In this document: one piece after another, positions 53,373 through 60,184 of the stretch
How the letters are laid out: every line of letters begins with the position of its first letter
How positions within the stretch are numbered: position 1 is the first letter of the stretch
Origin: Bacteroidota bacterium
GTDB taxonomy: Bacteria; Bacteroidota; Bacteroidia; Flavobacteriales; Weeksellaceae
Direction: 5' to 3'
DNA: 64,000 bases
Assembly (NCBI GenBank): GCA_023423715.1
Contig: JAFAFC010000034.1
Coordinates: 1-64,000 of the forward strand
The notes under the pieces: generated by a model
The model's database searches: none
Told to the model about the DNA's origin: nothing
The model's input: the letters and a program-made list of their open reading frames with translations, nothing else
Position numbers and translations under genes: made by a program

Positions 53373-54011
53373 TTAGTTCAATAGGGAACCCGAAGGTGTA
53401 TAAGTTGTATTCCCGCTAACATCATAATCCTTTGTTATCGAACTCGCATATGACTTATCAAAGACGACAAGGTTTAATGTCCACACTCCTTTTGTAGTTT
53501 TATTTTTCGGCGTGAAAGATTCATAATCAGCCTTCAAATGCCATGTATTTTTCCCATCGGGAACAAAGGCGTAAATCTGAGGAACAGGTGTCATCCTACT
53601 ATTACTATTGTAAGTCGGGAGATTATACCCATAAGAAGCAATAATCACGTTAAATTTCGTTGAACTTATCTTTGTGTCAAATTGATTTACCCAATCGTTA
53701 TCCTTAGTATCACATGTAATTTTAAATTGAATCAAATTCAATGGTGCGGGTGATTGTGGTAAAAAAGTTTGATTGTAAGAAGTAATTCTATTTTCTGGCG
53801 CGGGCGATTTAATTAAGAAGCTGTAACCTTCTGAGGCACCAAGTTTTGAGTAAGGATCTTCTAATTGAACTCCTTTTGTTTTCATGTTGCCTTTAACATG
53901 TAACTTCTCTTCGGGATTTGTTGTGTTAATCCCAACCTTTCCTATTGGGGAATTTTGCGCATAGGATATAGCGCTAAGACATAGCATAGCTATGCATAGA
54001 TTCGTTTTCAT
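53373..54011 (-). CDS. Exported fibre-like protein, first of three paralogues
   Basis: The 212-residue product has a signal peptide (ending SAISYAQ). The mature start contains VGINTTNPEEKLHVKGN. The C-terminal half has TKFNVIIASYGYN, NTWHLKADYESF and WTLNLVVFDKSYA, parallel to the next two genes (gap 20 bases). It is first in the operon behind a strong promoter at 54035-54064. The function is unknown. Confidence 0.75.
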   Translation of the reverse strand: MKTNLCIAMLCLSAISYAQNSPIGKVGINTTNPEEKLHVKGNMKTKGVQLEDPYSKLGASEGYSFLIKSPAPENRITSYNQTFLPQSPAPLNLIQFKITCDTKDNDWVNQFDTKISSTKFNVIIASYGYNLPTYNSNSRMTPVPQIYAFVPDGKNTWHLKADYESFTPKNKTTKGVWTLNLVVFDKSYASSITKDYDVSGNTTYTPSGSLLN

Positions 54012-54034
54012 TTGGTTTAGGTTATTAGTTTACA

Positions 54035-54064
54035 CAAATATACTTATTTTATGTTAACTACAAA
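54035..54064 (-). promoter_or_regulatory. Promoter of three-gene fibre-like operon
   Basis: Minus-strand TTTG (54061-54064), 18-base spacer, TATATTTG (54035-54042). Transcription should start near 54027. Confidence 0.65.
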
Positions 54065-54143
54065 CCAATTTTACTAAGTATTACTCTATTAATAGTGTAA
54101 ATCCTCAATAAAATAACGTAAAAGCAGGTTTTTACCTAAAAAC

Positions 54144-55346
54144 TTATTTTACATAATCTGTTAAATAGGAAAATTTTTCAGTTAATCGTCCATCTGAAGT
54201 GGTCATTTGTGCCCGTTCAAGAACACCATCTTGATCCTTATTAAAAAAAGCGGGAATTACTTGCTTTAAAAAGATTTCACCAAATCCATCACTTGCATCA
54301 CGAGGAAGTTCACAAGGCAAATTATCCACCGCCATTACAGCAATGCTATATTTATCTAAGAAGGAAACCTCAGAATGTGATTTTGCATCGTAACCATAAA
54401 TAGGATCAGCGATAGTGGACGGCCGAATTGTACACGCAACGGGACCATCAATATCACAAGAAACATCGGCTACAACAGAAATTTTATTCTTTGGTGAAGC
54501 TAACATTTCTTGAGTTAATATGTACGGTGAACCATCAGCATAGAAGTGTCCCGCTATAAAAAAATCAGCGACTTCAGAAAACTTTCCAAAATCTGAATCA
54601 TATTCGGAAGCATTTCGGTAAAAATGGGAACGATCCGTTTTCTTACCTTCTTTATGAATGTTATAATCTAATATATCAATTCGAGCATAAACTGGAAAAT
54701 CAAATTCTTCATTAAGAAAAGCATCAACATCAACTTGCTTGATTTCCATAGCATCCAACATTTCCTTAGCACCGAAAGCCACCTTTCCAGAGCCAGTAAG
54801 TACAATTTTAATATTAGGAAGTGGAATTTGTCTCAATTCGAAGATCAATTCGTTCTGATCCTGCAACGTTTCAGCCTTAGGGAGTGTATATAAATGATGC
54901 TTTAAACCATAGGCACGAAAACCATTGTAAGCACCTACAATTCCAGCATAGCGACCGAAACCAACCAATCTGTTTCCATTTTCTTCCACCAAAACTTCAT
55001 GATCGTACAATTCAATATTCTTATCCAAAATAGTGCGTAACAAATCTCGATTATATGGTTGTTGCTTAATAGTATGCGAAAAAAAGAAGTATTTGGAATT
55101 TGGAATTAACTGCTCAATAGGGACTTCTTTAACCCCCAGCAATACATCACAATCCGACAAGTCGTTAGCTACTTCAAATCCTTTTTCACGATACTCTTCA
55201 TCTTTAAAAATTCGAACATCAGAAGACTCTACGACTATTACTGCTTCAGGGAATTGTTTTTTAAATTTTGCTAAAACAGCAGGTGTAAAAACAACGCGCT
55301 TATCAGGTGGCGTTTTTCCTTCTCTAATAATTCCGAATTTGATCAT
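54144..55346 (-). CDS. Saccharopine/alanine dehydrogenase-like NAD(P) oxidoreductase
   Basis: A 400-residue product from the ATG at IKFGIIREGKTPPDKRVVFT; 21 extra codons upstream look untranslated because family members start at this motif. The N-terminal domain is of the alanine dehydrogenase/transhydrogenase type (PPDKRV, TPAVLAKF, VLLGVKEV). The Rossmann nucleotide loop is VLTGSGKVAFGAKEM. ADVSCDIDGPVACT and VDNLPCELPRDAS are present in the C-terminal part. It resembles lysine-forming saccharopine dehydrogenase and related enzymes; the substrate is uncertain. It lies between nusG and the fibre-like genes. Confidence 0.8.
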   Translation of the reverse strand: MIKFGIIREGKTPPDKRVVFTPAVLAKFKKQFPEAVIVVESSDVRIFKDEEYREKGFEVANDLSDCDVLLGVKEVPIEQLIPNSKYFFFSHTIKQQPYNRDLLRTILDKNIELYDHEVLVEENGNRLVGFGRYAGIVGAYNGFRAYGLKHHLYTLPKAETLQDQNELIFELRQIPLPNIKIVLTGSGKVAFGAKEMLDAMEIKQVDVDAFLNEEFDFPVYARIDILDYNIHKEGKKTDRSHFYRNASEYDSDFGKFSEVADFFIAGHFYADGSPYILTQEMLASPKNKISVVADVSCDIDGPVACTIRPSTIADPIYGYDAKSHSEVSFLDKYSIAVMAVDNLPCELPRDASDGFGEIFLKQVIPAFFNKDQDGVLERAQMTTSDGRLTEKFSYLTDYVK

Positions 55347-55413
55347 AACTAAACTATATCGTGATTTTAACGATTTCATCAAAAATACTGAAAATGAAAT
55401 CCAAAACAAAATG

Positions 55414-55446
55414 CATAAAAAAAAGCTGTTGCAAAAACAACAGCTT
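55414..55446 (-). terminator. Terminator after nusG
   Basis: A 9-bp stem (55423-55431 with 55438-55446) followed by TTTTTT on the minus strand. It ends the secE-nusG transcript, so rplK is not cotranscribed with nusG. Confidence 0.85.
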
Positions 55447-55467
55447 CTCTATTTGTGATGTATAAAC

Positions 55468-56010
55468 TTATACTTTTTCTACTTGCATGAAGCTTAATTC
55501 CATTGGAGTCTTTCTACCAAAAATAAGTACAGAAACTTCCAATTTCTTCTTGTCTTCCAAGATTTTCTCAATCGTACCGTTGAAACCATTAAATGGACCA
55601 TCAACTACTTTTACGCTCTCTCCTACTACATAAGGAATCTCCATTTCTGTAGCAAATTCTGAAAGCTCGTCCATACGACCTAACATTCTGTTCACTTCTG
55701 ATTTTCTCATTGGAACAGGATCTCCACCTTTTGTTAAACTCAAAAATGAGATAACTCCTGGGATGTTCTTAATAATATGCGGAATTTCACCGATAAGGTT
55801 AGCTTCCACCATTAAATAACCAGGATAGTAAGGTCTTTCCTTAGGAACTTTTTTTCCATTTCTTATCTGGATAACTTTTTCCATAGGGATTACTACTTGA
55901 GTAACAAATGATTCGAAGCCTAACCTTCTCATCTCGTTCTCAATATAGTTTTTAACTTTACTTTCTTGGCCACTTACTGACTTCAGCACGTACCACTTCA
56001 ATTCGCTCAT
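55468..56010 (-). CDS. nusG: Transcription termination/antitermination factor NusG
   Basis: The 180-residue protein has the NGN domain (KWYVLKSVSGQESKVKNYIE, RPYYPGYLMVE) and a C-terminal KOW domain (GESVKVVDGPFNGFNGTIEK). It binds RNA polymerase and couples it to ribosomes or Rho. It starts 9 bases after secE. Confidence 0.97.
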   Translation of the reverse strand: MSELKWYVLKSVSGQESKVKNYIENEMRRLGFESFVTQVVIPMEKVIQIRNGKKVPKERPYYPGYLMVEANLIGEIPHIIKNIPGVISFLSLTKGGDPVPMRKSEVNRMLGRMDELSEFATEMEIPYVVGESVKVVDGPFNGFNGTIEKILEDKKKLEVSVLIFGRKTPMELSFMQVEKV

Positions 56011-56019
56011 ACGATTTTT

Positions 56020-56226
56020 TTAATTGAATGCGTTAATCAACATTGATAAAGTATTTGTGATTGCTTTGCTAAATACAGTATCTACACCAAATGTAAACAA
56101 AGCTAACAATACCGTACCGATAGTAACAACTATGGTCGATGATTGTAAATCTGGCCACTTCGGCCATTCTACCTTATTCTTAAATTCGTCGATTGAACCT
56201 TTTATAAATTCTGCTAGTGAACTCAT
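56020..56226 (-). CDS. secE: Preprotein translocase subunit SecE
   Basis: A 68-residue membrane protein of the SecYEG channel. The amphipathic helix (EFKNKVEWPKWPDLQSST) and a single transmembrane helix (IVVTIGTVLLALFTFGV) are typical. The open frame runs on to 56295 but that part is the tRNA-Trp gene, so the start is 56226. Confidence 0.95.
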   Translation of the reverse strand: MSSLAEFIKGSIDEFKNKVEWPKWPDLQSSTIVVTIGTVLLALFTFGVDTVFSKAITNTLSMLINAFN

Positions 56227-56238
56227 AATAAAAATTTG

Positions 56239-56309
56239 CACGGGCACTAGGATTCGAACCCAGATCAACGGTTTTGGAGACCGGTATCCTACCATTGGAC
56301 GATGCCCGT
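56239..56309 (-). tRNA. tRNA-Trp (CCA)
   Basis: 71 bases. The 7-bp acceptor stem pairs 56303-56309 with 56240-56246. The anticodon loop reads CTCCAAA, and the T arm contains GGTTCGAATCC. The 3' CCA is not encoded. It lies between tuf and secE, as in relatives. Confidence 0.97.
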
Positions 56310-56311
56310 AG

Positions 56312-56347
56312 ATTAAAAAGTTCCGTAAGTTTCCTTACGGAACTTTT
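56312..56347 (-). terminator. Terminator of tuf
   Basis: A 14-bp stem (56316-56329 with 56334-56347) and short T tract on the minus strand. Confidence 0.85.
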
Positions 56348-56361
56348 GTATAATTAGATGA

Positions 56362-57546
56362 TTAGTCTAAGATTTCAGTTACCTGACCAGCACCTACTGT
56401 TCTACCACCTTCTCTGATCGCAAATCTAAGACCTACGTTAAGAGCGATTGGTTGTAACAATTCTACTGTAATTGTCAAGTTATCACCAGGCATTACCATT
56501 TCTACACCTTCTGGTAAGAAGATCTCACCTGTTACGTCAGTAGTTCTTACGTAGAACTGAGGACGGTATTTGTTGTGGAATGGAGTGTGACGCCCACCTT
56601 CTTCTTTAGAAAGGATATAAACCTCTGCTTTGAATTTTTTGTGTGGAGTTACTGAACCCGCTTTCGCGATAACCATACCTCTCTTGATATCAGTTTTTTC
56701 AATACCTCTTAACAATAATCCTACGTTATCACCAGCTTCTCCTCTGTCTAGGATTTTTCTAAACATCTCTACCCCAGTTACAGTTGATGTTAATTTCTCA
56801 TCACCCATACCTACGATATCAACAGGATCACCAGAGTTGATTACACCAGCCTCGATTCTACCAGTTGCTACAGTACCTCTACCTGTAATAGAGAATACGT
56901 CTTCGATTGGCATCAAGAATGGCTTATCAGCTTCTCTTACTGGCTGCTCGATCCAAGTATCAACAGCGTTCATTAATTCATCAACAGTTGCAACCCATTT
57001 TGGCTCACCGTTAAGAGCACCTAGAGCAGAACCAGCGATTACTGGAGAATCTTCTGAATATTCATAAGTAGACAATAAGTCTCTTAATTCCATTTCAACA
57101 AGCTCTAACAATTCTGGATCATCAACCATATCCACTTTGTTCATGAATACTACGATTCTAGGTACGTTTACCTGACGACAAAGAAGGATGTGCTCTCTTG
57201 TTTGAGGCATTGGCCCGTCTGTAGCAGCACATACTAAGATAGCTCCATCCATTTGAGCAGCACCAGTTACCATGTTCTTAACATAATCGGCGTGACCTGG
57301 ACAGTCTACGTGAGCGTAGTGTCTGTTTTCTGTTTCGTATTCAATGTGTGAAGTATTAATAGTAATACCTCTTTCTTTTTCTTCTGGTGCAGAGTCAATT
57401 GCAGAGAAGTCTCTTTTTTCTGCAAGACCTTTATCAGCTAATACTTTACTGATAGCAGCAGTTAAAGTAGTCTTACCATGGTCAACGTGACCAATAGTAC
57501 CAATGTTCAAGTGTGGTTTGTTACGATTAAACGTTTCCTTTGCCAT
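56362..57546 (-). CDS. tuf: Elongation factor Tu
   Basis: The 394-residue GTPase delivers aminoacyl-tRNA to the ribosome. G motifs are intact: GHVDHGKT (19-26), DCPGHAD (about 81-87), NKVDMVDD. It lies downstream of four tRNA genes (Thr, Tyr, Gly, Thr), the same order as thrU-tyrU-glyT-thrT-tufB of E. coli. The 57547-57849 gap holds -7 boxes TATATTTG (57591-57598) and TACCTTTG (57693-57700) and the tRNA terminator. Confidence 0.99.
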   Translation of the reverse strand: MAKETFNRNKPHLNIGTIGHVDHGKTTLTAAISKVLADKGLAEKRDFSAIDSAPEEKERGITINTSHIEYETENRHYAHVDCPGHADYVKNMVTGAAQMDGAILVCAATDGPMPQTREHILLCRQVNVPRIVVFMNKVDMVDDPELLELVEMELRDLLSTYEYSEDSPVIAGSALGALNGEPKWVATVDELMNAVDTWIEQPVREADKPFLMPIEDVFSITGRGTVATGRIEAGVINSGDPVDIVGMGDEKLTSTVTGVEMFRKILDRGEAGDNVGLLLRGIEKTDIKRGMVIAKAGSVTPHKKFKAEVYILSKEEGGRHTPFHNKYRPQFYVRTTDVTGEIFLPEGVEMVMPGDNLTITVELLQPIALNVGLRFAIREGGRTVGAGQVTEILD

Positions 57547-57590
57547 GATTTAAAGTTATTTTAATTATTAAATTTTAAAATTTCGGTGTG

Positions 57591-57598
57591 CAAATATA
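57591..57598 (-). promoter_or_regulatory. Candidate -7 box of tuf
   Basis: TATATTTG on the minus strand, 45 bases before the tuf start. A TTTG at 57615-57618 has a slightly short (16-base) spacer. Confidence 0.5.
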
Positions 57599-57820
57599 GT
57601 GATTTTTTAAATATCAAAAATATTTTTGTCAAAAAAAATTAATATTCAATCACTTGACCTTACAAACCAGCTTAATTCTTATTAAGGAGGTACAAAGGTA
57701 AGACAAATTTTGAAAAACCTCGAATTGGAAATTCTAAATTCTTGTTAAGATTTTCTAAACACACTTCTTTTATAGAACACTACTAATAATGTATTTGAAA
57801 CCTCGTATTTCTCCAAATAA

Positions 57821-57846
57821 AAATCTCCCAGTTCCCTGGGAGATTT
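57821..57846 (-). terminator. Terminator after tRNA-Thr (GGT)
   Basis: A 10-bp stem (57821-57830 with 57837-57846) with T-rich downstream sequence, ending the tRNA transcript before tuf. Confidence 0.75.
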
Positions 57847-57849
57847 TTG

Positions 57850-57921
57850 AGCCAACGATGAGATTTGAACTCACGACCTCTTCCTTACCAAGGAAACGCT
57901 CTACCCCTGAGCTACGTCGGC
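57850..57921 (-). tRNA. tRNA-Thr (GGT)
   Basis: 72 bases. Acceptor stem pairs 57915-57921 with 57851-57857 (one G-U). The anticodon loop contains GGT. No encoded CCA. It reads ACC/ACT codons. Confidence 0.96.
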
Positions 57922-57957
57922 AAAAAAAAAATCACACTCAATAATGTTGGTGTGATT
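57922..57957 (-). terminator. Terminator-like hairpin between tRNA-Gly and tRNA-Thr
   Basis: An 8-bp stem (57930-57937 with 57950-57957) is followed on the minus strand by a T run that abuts the tRNA-Thr 5' end. It may be a true terminator, making tRNA-Thr depend on readthrough, or a processing site. Confidence 0.55.
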
Positions 57958-57964
57958 TTCTATG

Positions 57965-58037
57965 AGCGGAAGACGGGGGTCGAACCCGCGACATTCAGCT
58001 TGGAAGGCTGACGCTCTACCAACTGAGCTACTTCCGC
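57965..58037 (-). tRNA. tRNA-Gly (TCC)
   Basis: 73 bases. Acceptor stem pairs 58031-58037 with 57966-57972. Anticodon loop CTTCCAA gives TCC. A TACATTTG box at 58075-58082 could be an additional promoter. Confidence 0.96.
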
Positions 58038-58125
58038 ATTTTTGTTTCCAAAAACCATGTTGGTAAACGGTGTGCAAATGTAAAAAATACTTTTTAACCT
58101 TGCAACATTTTATATTATAAAAAAG

Positions 58126-58206
58126 TGGGGAGAGCAGGATTCGAACCTGCGAAGCCGAAGCAACTGAGTTACAGTCAGTCCCATTTGACCGCTCTGGAAT
58201 CTCCCC
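58126..58206 (-). tRNA. tRNA-Tyr (GTA)
   Basis: 81 bases with the long variable arm of class II tRNAs. Acceptor stem pairs 58200-58206 with 58127-58133. Anticodon GTA. Confidence 0.96.
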
Positions 58207-58219
58207 AAAGTTTTTACTG

Positions 58220-58293
58220 AGCCTCCAGAGGGATTCGAACCCACGACCCCGAGATTACAAATCACGTGCTCTGGCCAACTGAGCTATGGAGGC
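58220..58293 (-). tRNA. tRNA-Thr (TGT)
   Basis: 74 bases. Acceptor stem pairs 58287-58293 with 58221-58227. Anticodon TGT. It is first in the tRNA cluster and directly downstream of a consensus promoter. Confidence 0.96.
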
Positions 58294-58353
58294 AAAATAT
58301 TTTTATAATTAAAGATCTCTATTCTTGAAAAAGCCTTTCGCTTTTTGCGTGTG

Positions 58354-58384
58354 CAAATATAGAATGTTTTTTTTGTCTACCAAA
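58354..58384 (-). promoter_or_regulatory. Promoter of tRNA cluster
   Basis: Minus-strand TTTG (58381-58384), 19-base spacer, TATATTTG (58354-58361): a consensus promoter with start near 58347. A second candidate lies upstream: TTTG (58512-58515), 21-base spacer, TATCTTTG (58483-58490). Confidence 0.75.
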
Positions 58385-58544
58385 ACTTTTTTTAAGTTTT
58401 TTTTCGAGTAGTTATTTTCTTTTGAATTCCTTCAAACAAAAAATTGAGAATTTCAAAAGACTACTATTCTGTTTTGCGGTGGCAAAGATAAAGCAGTTTA
58501 TTTGAAATTCCCAAATTATTTTTAGACTTTTTTACACTTATTTT

Positions 58545-58835
58545 TTAAGCCGTTTCTTTCTTCTTGATTAGTAACTTTTTAGCAGTATCAGCACATTGAT
58601 CAAGACTGTCCTCAAAACTAGAACTTGTCTTTTTTACAACGATATCATCACCCGGAACTACCAAAATGATTTCTGCAGTTTTATTTTCACGATCAGATCG
58701 GTTTTCTACTTTCAAGATAACTTTACACTCAATAATCTTATCATAGAACGTATCCAACTTAGCCAATTTTTTCTCAATATGCCCTTCTAATGGTTCATGA
58801 GGAGTAAGTCCCATAGACTGCACTGTAATTTTCAT
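58545..58835 (-). CDS. hpf: Ribosome hibernation promoting factor, short form
   Basis: The 96-residue RaiA/HPF fold protein (MKITVQSMGLTPHEPLEGHI, FEDSLDQCADTAKKL) binds the 30S decoding site in stationary phase. It lacks the C-terminal dimerisation extension of long HPF. It lies between the Xer recombinase gene and the tRNA cluster, a standard place in flavobacteria. Confidence 0.93.
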   Translation of the reverse strand: MKITVQSMGLTPHEPLEGHIEKKLAKLDTFYDKIIECKVILKVENRSDRENKTAEIILVVPGDDIVVKKTSSSFEDSLDQCADTAKKLLIKKKETA

Positions 58836-58884
58836 AATCTATTCTATTTATCAGTTAAACATCAAAGAAACCTGAAGTTTCTTT

Positions 58885-59775
58885 CTACTTATCTTTCTTA
58901 ATCGCTCTTGGGTGCGCTGCATTGAGCACTTTTTTCAATTGCTCAATATTCGCATTGGTATATACCTGTGTACTCGCCAAGCTAGAATGCCCCAATATTT
59001 CCTTTACTTTGGATATCTCCGCTCCTGAATTAAGAACATGCGTAGCAAAAGTATGTCGAAGGATATGCGGACTTTTCTTTTCCTTGGTAGTAACAAGACT
59101 AAGGTAGAAATTTACGACAGAATAAACAAATTTTTCACCGAGTTTTTTCCCGTTTTTATTGACAAGAAAATAGATTTCGGAACCGAGACTCGGTTTACGC
59201 TCTTTGAGGTATTCACCCATCAATCCAGCTAATTCTTTTGAAAAAGGAACAACACGCTCTTTATTCCCCTTCCCTATTACTCGCATTTCACACGAACCTA
59301 AATCAACATTCTGGCAAAGCAAATTGCACAGTTCCGCTTTACGCATTCCGGTTTGATATAGAATTTCAATAATTAACTTTTCTAATAGACTAGAATCCGT
59401 ATCGAGAACCTGTTCTAATTGAAGCATCTCATCTTCCGACATGGGAACTTGCTTCTCGGCATAGAATTTTAATGAATCAATATTTTCTAAAGGCGAAATC
59501 GAAATAGAACCTAATTTTAAATAAAAGAGATAAAAACTACGTAAAGCCGAAAGCTTCCTGTTAATACTACGTTTCAACAAGCCTTGATTGCTGATTTCAA
59601 CTATAAAATTGCGAACTACTTTTTTATCTACAGACAACAAATCATCACTTCCCTCTACCCTAGCTACAAAATCAGAAAAATCACCAAGATCTTTTCTGTA
59701 GCTAATAATCGTATTCTTGGAGTAGCGTTTTTCTACTTCCAAATACTCTAAAAATTTATTAATTGCTGTAGCCAT
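58885..59775 (-). CDS. Tyrosine recombinase of the XerC/XerD family
   Basis: A 296-residue product starting at ATAINKFLEYLEVEKRYS. The longer frame start at 59796 falls in a TATCTTTG promoter box (59794-59801), so 59775 is preferred. The N-terminal SAM-like core-binding domain is followed by the catalytic set: Arg in GMRKAEL, Lys in GKGNKER, HILRHTFATH, His in LGHSSL and Tyr in TQVYT. It resolves chromosome dimers. The place between rpsU and hpf is the housekeeping locus, so this is not a mobile-element integrase. XerC versus XerD cannot be decided. Confidence 0.93.
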   Translation of the reverse strand: MATAINKFLEYLEVEKRYSKNTIISYRKDLGDFSDFVARVEGSDDLLSVDKKVVRNFIVEISNQGLLKRSINRKLSALRSFYLFYLKLGSISISPLENIDSLKFYAEKQVPMSEDEMLQLEQVLDTDSSLLEKLIIEILYQTGMRKAELCNLLCQNVDLGSCEMRVIGKGNKERVVPFSKELAGLMGEYLKERKPSLGSEIYFLVNKNGKKLGEKFVYSVVNFYLSLVTTKEKKSPHILRHTFATHVLNSGAEISKVKEILGHSSLASTQVYTNANIEQLKKVLNAAHPRAIKKDK

Positions 59776-59839
59776 AAAACAAAAATCACTTCCCAAAGAT
59801 ACACAATGGGAAGTGATATATTATAAAAGAAAGCTTGTA

Positions 59840-60037
59840 TTAAGCCTGTTCTTCCTTACTTAATTCTCTTTGCTTATGAGCGGCTTTTAACTTCGCTTGT
59901 CTGTTTGTTACAGACGGCTTAAGGAATTGCTGTCTAGATCTTAATTTTTTAACAACACCTGTTTTGTCAAATTTTCTTTTGTATTTCTTAAGAGCTCTAT
60001 CGATAGACTCTCCGTCTTTTACTGGAATAATTAGCAT
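59840..60037 (-). CDS. rpsU: Ribosomal protein bS21
   Basis: The 65-residue basic protein has the S21 core (PVKDGESIDRALKKYKRKF, LRSRQQFLKPSVTN). It is a 30S platform protein linked to start-site selection. It is first in the rpsU-xer-hpf gene order. Confidence 0.97.
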   Translation of the reverse strand: MLIIPVKDGESIDRALKKYKRKFDKTGVVKKLRSRQQFLKPSVTNRQAKLKAAHKQRELSKEEQA

Positions 60038-60060
60038 AGTTTACATCTCATTTTGGATTG

Positions 60061-60092
60061 CAAAAATAGAATTTTATTTAATAACCACCAAA
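60061..60092 (-). promoter_or_regulatory. rpsU promoter
   Basis: Minus-strand TTTG (60089-60092), 20-base spacer, TATTTTTG (60061-60068). Start near 60054. Confidence 0.75.
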
Positions 60093-60184
60093 TCATTTTA
60101 ATAAAAATTCAAAATCCTTTGAAAACATCATTGGAAATGGTCACTAATTTTTGTACTTTTCGGTTTTAAACTAACATCGCAAGA

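Noticed and set aside
24043..54011. Prophage with tail fibres
   Set aside because: The fibre-like motifs are phage-like, but there are no capsid, terminase, tail tube or lysis genes, and every fibre-like product has a signal peptide.
56227..56295. N-terminal extension of SecE
   Set aside because: The extra codons are the tRNA-Trp gene; SecE begins at SSLAEFIKGS after the ATG at 56226.
58885..59775. Phage or island integrase next to a tRNA cluster
   Set aside because: It is a standard Xer recombinase at its normal place between rpsU and hpf; no attachment-site repeats were seen at the tRNAs.
60145..60153. -7 box for the helicase gene
   Set aside because: TAATTTTTG has one base too many against TAnnTTTG and no -33 element; too weak to annotate.
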